Of a stretch of DNA of 14,291 nt, positions 8,052-14,291 are shown piece by piece (positions within the stretch are counted from its first letter, which is position 1; each line of letters starts with the position of its first letter). A program made the translations under genes and the position numbers. The notes beneath the pieces were generated by a model. The model saw only the letters and a list, made by a program, of their open reading frames with translations, was not told the origin of the DNA and searched no databases. Origin of the DNA: Ettlia oleoabundans (lineage: Eukaryota > Chlorophyta > Chlorophyceae > Chlamydomonadales); the NCBI GenBank assembly GCA_019693395.1, contig JAAMXP010003645.1, forward strand, positions 1 through 14,291, written 5' to 3'.

Positions 8052-8505
8052 TTCGTTTATACTACCATGGTAATTATTGTATCTAACTGGCTGAAGCAGG
8101 CCCAGTCAGAATCAAGGAGCCCTGCAGAGCAGTGCAATTGCCTAAGTGTCGTGCCGTGCCGTCCGCTCGTAGAAGAAGTACCCTACTGGCTTAGCCTCGC
8201 ATGGCTGCCGCGTGAAATATGAATTTTTCATCCCGATCCCAACGTTTTCACGGCCCAGAAGCCCGCGGTGAAGGACTGCCCAGGGCGAAGCACATGTGAT
8301 CGCACAAGCCTTGTGCGCGAGACGGCCTCTGAAGGCTGAAAGAAGATCTTCGACTCATGAAAAACAGTATTGAATGCACGCGGCGGTGTGAGAGGCACGC
8401 ATTAGCAAAGGCCCAAATGTTGGTGGCTCTGTACCGGGCTCCCAGGTTTCTTGCTGATAAGAGGGTTAAACCGCGCTAATCCGTCGCTTTGCATTTCTCT
8501 GCAAG
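8052..8505. promoter_or_regulatory. Divergent intergenic region upstream of the RAD5/HLTF-like gene
   Basis: This stretch lies between the last minus-strand sequence I can read as coding and the ATG at 8506. It holds two adjacent palindromes: CACATGTG at 8291-8298 and CGCACAAG-C-CTTGTGCG at 8301-8317. A short minus-strand frame from an ATG at about 8357 (36 codons) could be a first exon of the RG-rich gene but has no support. No clear TATA box was seen. Confidence 0.4.
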
Positions 8506-11500
8506 ATGTCGAGGTTGCGTGAGCCCCACGAGGAGGGTTTGCTTGAGTCGGAAGACGATGTGGAGCTGGAGTGCTTGGGCTGGTTTCAAGATAGCATAGT
8601 CGGCATCCAATATTACACAGTGCGTGCAACAAAGTATTGAGGCTACATTCCTTATCGCTGCAAACGACGAAGCCAGAACCCTGTCCCTGCGGCGCTGCGT
8701 GCAGGGAGAAGTCAATCAGGATGAGGTTCGTGCTGCTTCTCAATGGCCCAGATTAGGGGGTGGAACATACCTGCACTGTTCCAGATTTTGGGCTGGCAGT
8801 GACGAGTGCTGCCGAGGGACGGTCGGATTGGGCCCATGGTGCTGTCAATGCGTTGAACTTGCCTGCAAGTAACACTGCGTGCTGCCTGCAGATGGTCACT
8901 CTGATTCGCGAGCCCACCAACCCTTGTGAGTCATGCCTGCATGTTCTTGCTACGCTCCGCCATGTATTTGGTGTTGCACGTGGGAATTGTATGCTGGTGT
9001 ACTGGCATGGCTAGGTTACTGCAAATGCCTGCAGCGTCGCCCAAACTTGCTGACTTACAGATGACAACTGGGCGATTCGTGTTGACAATGTCCGGGGCGA
9101 GAAAGTTGGGCACCTCCCCCGTGTGCTGGTCTGCCATGTGAGTGCATGCCAATGGAGCGTGGCAAGCAAGCAGTTTGCAGTGCCCTTTCACCTCCCTCCT
9201 GAATTGCAGCCCTCATTGTAAGCCACCTGTGAGCCATCAAACTACTCATGCCTGGCCTGGCCTAGCCTTGTGCCCCACAAATGCACTTGCAGCTGTCGCC
9301 CCTCATTGACCAGGGCTTGCTGATGGTGGAAGGCATTGTACCGTGAGTGGCAAGCTGCCCACCTGGACACACGCCCTCCTATCCTCCTGCCGCCCCATCT
9401 GCCAACGTGCCCTTTTGAACGACTTGCATGGCCTCCTCATTTGCAGTGAGTTTCGCTTGTTATGTCTTACTGCAGGCGGGCCGGCGGTAAATTTAAGCTT
9501 CCAGTTCAGCTGTACTGCTTTGCGGAACCGCATCACCGTCAGCGGGTGGAGGCGCGACTGCGGGCCGCAGGCAAGTTCCTTATTGACCCAATACACCTTG
9601 CTGGCGGCGGCGGCAGCGGCGCCGGTGGCAGCCAAGGTGCCCGTGGCAGCGCCGCCGCCGCTGCTCGCCCGGCTCGCCTCACAGAGCAGCAGATGGAGGA
9701 ATCTATCGACCGACTGTTTGATGGTGAGGTTGGGTGGGTGCACCAACCCTAGGAAGCCACCCCTGCGGCTGTTCTGAGCTCGCTGTCTGCGGTCTTTTGG
9801 CTATTGCATGTCCACAGAGTTAGCTGCCTGAGGAACAGGTCTCTTGCTGCAACCAGAGTCAGTGTCTTCATACAAGCATGCATGCTCACCTTTGTTGTGC
9901 AGAGCTGCTGGGCCAGTTGGGGCCACGCCAGCGCCTCGCTGCCGCCCCTGAGGTGGTCACACCGCTCTACCCACACCAGCAAGAGGTGGGTGGGCTGGCC
10001 GAAGGGAGGCCTGCCAAGGATCAACCAATCAGACTGATCAAACAGTCTTGGCCTTTTGAGGCATGCCAGAAGAGGTGCCAGCATGAACCGCAGGTGCAGT
10101 GGCCTGCCGTGCATATGAGTTTATGACTTGCCTGTGCATTTGCTTGCTGCAGGCGCTGGCTTGGATGGTGCAGCGCGAGAACAGCAACGCATTGCCGCCC
10201 TTCTGGGAGCCGCGGTTAACTGGGCCAGGCGGCGTGCTCACCTACGTCTCACAGGTGCTGAGCTGGTGCTGTTGGGGGGGGGGGCTGGCTGCCTGGCAGC
10301 CGGCTTGCCATGGTGACCAGCGTCCCTACTGTAGCGCTGGGCATGTTCCCCAGGTTGCAATTTACCACTTCTACTCCACCCCTTGCATTTGGTGCCAACC
10401 TGGCACTTGTATGTGTTGCCCCATCCTGTTTGCGCCTGCAGCTCACCAACTTCATCTCCCAGGCGCGGCCTCCCCCGCTCAAGTCGGGCATCCTGGGGGA
10501 CGACATGGGGCTTGGCAAAACGCTGGAGGTGGGGGTAACATGCTGGAAGAAGTGCCGCTTTGCTAGTGGAGCACACCTGTGTGTATGTGTATGTATGTGT
10601 GTGGGCTGGGGTGGGGTGGGGGCTGGGGAGGGGTTGGGTGTGTGGGTGGTGGGAGGGTGAGGGGCACGGATGTGATGGCATGAGATCAGGCACAGGAGCG
10701 CGCATTCCTTGGACCTCACCTTCCTCCTCCGGCCCCTCCTCTTGCAGGTCATTGCCCTCATCTGCACCAACACCCCCGGTGTGCAGCACAGTCAGCTGCA
10801 GTTTTTCACAGAAGACGACTTGGTGCAGGGGGGCGGTGGGCCGCAGGGGCTGCAGGAGGAGGATGGGGAGCGCCCCAAGAAGCGGCAGCGCAAGGGCAAG
10901 GAGAAGGTGGGTGGTCAGGCTGCTGGTGCCACCAAGGCGCCCAAAGGCAAGGCCGGGAAGCTGGCTGTAGAGGCGGCCGAGCGTGCGGCGGCAGAGGAGG
11001 CGCCCCCGGCTGCACCGGCTGCCGACGGGCCACGTGGCACGCTCATTGTGTGCCCGCTGAGCGTGCTGAGCAACTGGCAGATGCAGCTGGAAGAACACAC
11101 GCGTGGCAACCTGTCAGGTGGGCATCAGTCTGTGGCCGTTGTTGGTTGTGTGTGGGGCTTGGCTGCCGATGCCATCTCAGGCGCCATCACTTCCCTGTCC
11201 TCCGTGAAGCATCCCTCTTGCTAAACAAACACTCGATGCCTGGCAGCTGTTGACTCTGTTCGCGCCCCATCTGTGTGTTCCTTCCTCCCAGTGTGTGTGT
11301 ACTATGGGCCAGACAGGGACCGGCGCGTGACCTCCTTGAGCCAGTACGACGGTGAGGCAGGGGGGGCAGCTTGGTGCCAGCCACACAAGAGCTGCTTACC
11401 TTGCTTGCCATGCCCGCACGAATAGCGGTTGGGGGGTAACAAACTGTACGCAGGGCCTGCCTCTTTCGCACCAGCTGATGCTGACGTCCTGGGCCTCTCC

Positions 11501-14291
11501 TAATGCCAAGTTGTGGGCTACCGTCCATACTCACCAACCTCCAGTTTTCCTTCCCCTGTTCTCTCAGTTGTGATCACGACCTACAGCATCCTGAGCCAGG
11601 AGCTGGGTCTCAAGAACGGCGTGTGCAAGGCAAGCCAGGCCATAGTTAGCCCCAGCGCAGCAGCAACATCAACAGACATCAGCATCCGCAGCAACAGGGC
11701 GGGGGCGACACACGGACTGGCATGGACCCTCGTGCATTGCCACCAGGTTGCACGGCCTTAATGATTTGTGCACACCATGGTCTGCCACCCGTCCACGTCC
11801 ATGTTGCGTGCCCTGCAGGTGAAGTGGCTGCGAGTGTGCCTGGACGAAGCCCACACCATCAAGAACACCAGGACCCAGATGGCCAAGGCGGCACATGCGC
11901 TCAAAGCGACAAGACGATGGGCAATAACGGGCACCCCCATACAGAACTCGCTGCAGGTAATGGCAGGCAACCTTGCCCCTCCTTCCTGGTGATACCTTCT
12001 GGGAGGCCAGTTGTATGTGCTGACCTCCATCACACCCTGCTCTACTCCCATCAGCCCTGACTTGGCCATCGCACCCCGTTGCGTTACTGTGTTACCTCCC
12101 ATCATTCAGGGTACATCCTTGTGCTCGTTTCCGGGCCCCCACCCCGCTTCCTGCACTGTGACCACTTGCTCCTGTTGCCACCCGTCTGCCCGCAGGACCT
12201 GCACGGCATCACCCGCTTCCTGCACCTGGAGCCCCTGGACGATCGCTCGCTCTTCACCCGCACCATTGAGCGCCCCATCAAGATGCGGGACCCGCTGGGC
12301 CTTAAGCGACTGCAGGTGGGGGCATGTGCGGTGCTGCACCGGGGATCCTGGTCTGGGAGCACCTGCAGTACGCAGCTAGGGTGGGTGCCATTGTTCACGG
12401 CTGGCCATGTTGAATAGCACCGCTGGCACTACCTGGTCTGTAAACAAGCCATGTGCATCACTTCTTATGGTTTCTAAGCGTTATTGTTATTGAGTATGGC
12501 TGTCTGCTTCCTTGTCGCAGATTTTAATGGGCTCGATAGCTCTGCGCAGGACAAAAGAGCTGCAGGTGTGCAGAATGCAGCCTTCTCACTGATCCCACAT
12601 CGGGGCTTGGCGCCCTCCCAGATAGCTGCTGCAAATGTCCTTGCTCTTTTGCTCGCTTGAAGTCCCGCTCCCGCTCCCCTGGTCGTTGAGATGTGCAGGT
12701 CAACGGCCGTCCGCTGGTGGCGCTGCCCCCGAAGACGGTGCATCACGTGGCGGTGCAGCTGGACCCCGCTGCAAGGGCTAAGTATGAGCGCTGGCAGGCT
12801 GCAGGTGCGTGCAGCAACGGTGGCTGGCATTGCAGAGGAGTTCCATGACGGCAGCTCTGGTTGCCAATGTGGCATGGTTGCAGTGGAGTGCTAAGCCCCT
12901 GTGCTGTGTCCGGCATATTTAAAAGGTTCCAAAAAGTGGCTGCCAGGCCTTAACACTGCTCCCTGGCTCATGTCGGGCACCGCCCTGTGCCTCATCCCTC
13001 CCGTGCTGCCTGCCTTGCGTGCAGGGCGGGCCATTGTTGAGCAGCATCTGCAGGAGGGCACGCTGCTGCAGAATTACACCGCAGTGCTGGAGATATTGCT
13101 GCGCCTCAGACAGGTGGATGCACAGCACCCAGCACGCAATCTTGTGTGGGCGTGGGTGCTGGTACTGCCTTGGACGCTGCCAGCGCGCCAACCCGGCAAG
13201 CCTGTTCGTTCCCCACCATTACTTACCTGCCTTCCTGGCTGGCCTGTGTCTAACCATCAATCCTTTGCTATATGCAAATCTTGCCACCTTTCCTTGCAGA
13301 TTTGCTGCGATGCGCGGCTGGCCCCCGGCGAGGACCCCTCCTTCCTGTCGCACCAGCCGGCCAGCACCACTCTGACGCCCCAGGTGGCGGCGCAGCTGAT
13401 TGAGCTTCTCAAGGCAGGTAAGCAAGAGATGGCACAATGCACTGCTGACTGCTGGTGATGGAGCAACACGAACTCACCTCCACTGTCACTACCAGAAGGC
13501 GATGTCATGCCGTGCTGATGCTAGTCTAAGAGCCGCCTTGTCACGTCGCCAACAATCCACCCCATCTTCAAACCCCCTCTCGTGTTGCCTGTGGTCTGCC
13601 TGCCGGCCTGCCTGCCCCGTCCCCTGCTCGCCCGCCTCACTGAGCAGGGCTGGATGATGAGTGCCCGGTGTGCCTGAATGAGCTGGCGCAGCCCTGCATC
13701 ACCCTTTGCAAGCACATCTTCTGCAAGCGCTGTATCCAGCTGGTCATCAGCAGGGACAAGCCGTCATGCCCACTATGCCGTGCAGCCGTCTCAGGTGAGC
13801 ACAGCCGCTGCCTGCCTTGCCTGTCCTTGTGGTGCGCCCCTGCAGTGCTGCTGACAGTATGGCATCCCACACCATATCGCCAGCTGCCTTAATGATGCTC
13901 CCTTGCTCGGTCCACCACATGTGACATCAGCAAGCTACATGGCAGCATCACCAGTTGCTTTCTACTTCTGCTGCAGAGCGAGACCTGGTTGAGGTACCCG
14001 AGGAGCCCGAGGCCGCCACACAGGAGGCAGCCGGTGCCGCGGCTACCACCTCAGCCACCGTTGGCGGCTCACCAGCCAAGGGGGCAGCCAGTAGCGCCAA
14101 GGTGGCCGCCCTGCTGGAGCGCCTGCGTCAGGATGCAGCTGCCACAGCTGGGGAGGCTGGCTCCAGCAGCGGGGCAGGGCGGATGATGAAGAGCGTTGTG
14201 TTCAGCCAATTCACCAGCTTCCTGGATGTGGTGGAGGTGGGTGGCAGCCAGACATCAACCACATGCTGGTGGTAGGGGGTGGTTGGGGGTG
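8506..14291 (+). CDS. RAD5: RAD5/HLTF-family HIRAN-SNF2-RING protein, 5' part (20 exons, 3' end outside window)
   Basis: Family members are SNF2 translocases with a RING ubiquitin ligase that remodel stalled forks and polyubiquitinate PCNA. The exons are 8506-8619, 8705-8725, 8892-8925, 9061-9137, 9293-9342, 9476-9723, 9903-9985, 10153-10254, 10442-10528, 10748-11117, 11292-11351, 11568-11620 (or 11629), 11819-11956, 12196-12315, 12521-12565, 12699-12804, 13025-13113, 13300-13417, 13648-13794 and 13977-14236. Phases agree throughout, giving about 774 residues. Residues about 25-110 are the HIRAN domain ([14 protein letters not shown], then [17 protein letters not shown]), which binds 3' DNA ends in [17 protein letters not shown] is the Q-motif region. 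Walker A DDMGLGKT is at 263-270, DEAH at 442-445, TGTPIQN at 470-476 and LRRTKEL near 528. The C3HC4 RING has Cys644, 647, 659, His661, Cys664, 667, 679 and 682. [12 protein letters not shown] opens the helicase C-lobe; its remainder is off the edge. PKKRQRK near 315 is a likely nuclear localisation signal. Confidence 0.95.
10577..10665 (+). repeat. TG-rich microsatellite followed by G-runs in intron 9 of the RAD5-like gene
   Basis: A degenerate TG/TATG tract at about 10577-10603 leads into G tracts at 10608-10611, 10613-10616, 10618-10622, 10625-10628 and 10630-10633, with loops of one or two bases. The pattern fits a G-quadruplex on the transcribed RNA. It sits in the middle of an otherwise unremarkable 219-nt intron. 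Confidence 0.7.
14237..14291 (+). other. Start of intron 20 of the RAD5-like gene
   Basis: The donor GAG/GTGGGT follows the helicase C motif. The remainder to the right edge is G-rich with repeated GGTGG and GGGGGTG units. Exon 21 and the rest of the helicase C-lobe are not in the window. Confidence 0.6.

Noticed and set aside
9303..9746. 147-codon minus-strand frame
   Set aside because: It is antisense to exons 5 and 6 of the RAD5-like gene, which carry clear HIRAN-domain and linker coding on the plus strand.
10238..11098. 286-codon open frame on the minus strand
   Set aside because: It runs antisense across introns and exons of the RAD5-like gene and shows only low-complexity Pro/Arg/His text.
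1..14291. CRISPR array, insertion sequence, phage or bacterial operon
   Set aside because: There are no spaced direct repeats, transposase, terminal inverted repeats or ribosome binding sites; gene structure is eukaryotic throughout.

Overview
This is nuclear DNA from a green alga, most likely a chlorophycean. It is GC-rich and nearly every gene is cut by short introns, mostly about 65-430 nt, with GTGAG-type donors and CTGCAG-type acceptors. Coding exons are full of Gln, Ala, Ser and Gly runs built from CAG/GCN codons. Downstream of three genes lies the pentamer TGTAA, the polyadenylation signal typical of volvocine and related green algae. I saw no bacterial, organellar, viral or transposon signature.

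Five protein genes are visible. (1) 1-1076, minus: the 5' part of an unnamed membrane protein with an N-terminal hydrophobic segment, a charged coiled-coil-like middle and a second hydrophobic region. Its 3' end lies outside the window. (2) 1660-3364, minus: a five-exon gene for an unnamed protein of about 227 aa with one C-terminal membrane anchor. (3) 3677-6057, plus: a four-exon, 594-aa nucleolar-type G-patch protein (GPATCH4-like) with a basic C-terminal domain resembling the LYAR winged helix. (4) 7390 to about 8050, minus: an RG-rich protein whose 3' exons are clear but whose 5' end and one splice junction are not. (5) 8506 to beyond 14291, plus: a RAD5/HLTF-family DNA translocase and ubiquitin ligase with the order HIRAN, SNF2 N-lobe, RING, start of the helicase C-lobe. 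I resolved 20 exons with consistent phases; the gene runs off the right edge.

Genes 2 and 3 diverge from the 3365-3676 region, genes 4 and 5 diverge from about 8052-8505, and genes 3 and 4 converge. Between the stops of genes 3 and 4 (6058-7389) lie two opposing TGTAA signals, an unusually AT-rich patch and a good candidate box C/D small nucleolar RNA at 6483-6610. That candidate has a perfect 10-bp terminal stem enclosing box C and box D. It is the least expected element in the window and sits directly downstream of a predicted nucleolar protein gene.

Genes 3 and 5 are recognisable: nucleolar RNA/ribosome biology for gene 3, and DNA-damage tolerance (fork remodelling and PCNA polyubiquitination in the family) for gene 5. 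I could not assign families to genes 1, 2 and 4. All exon models rest on reading splice sites and phase by eye; no transcript or homology search was available.
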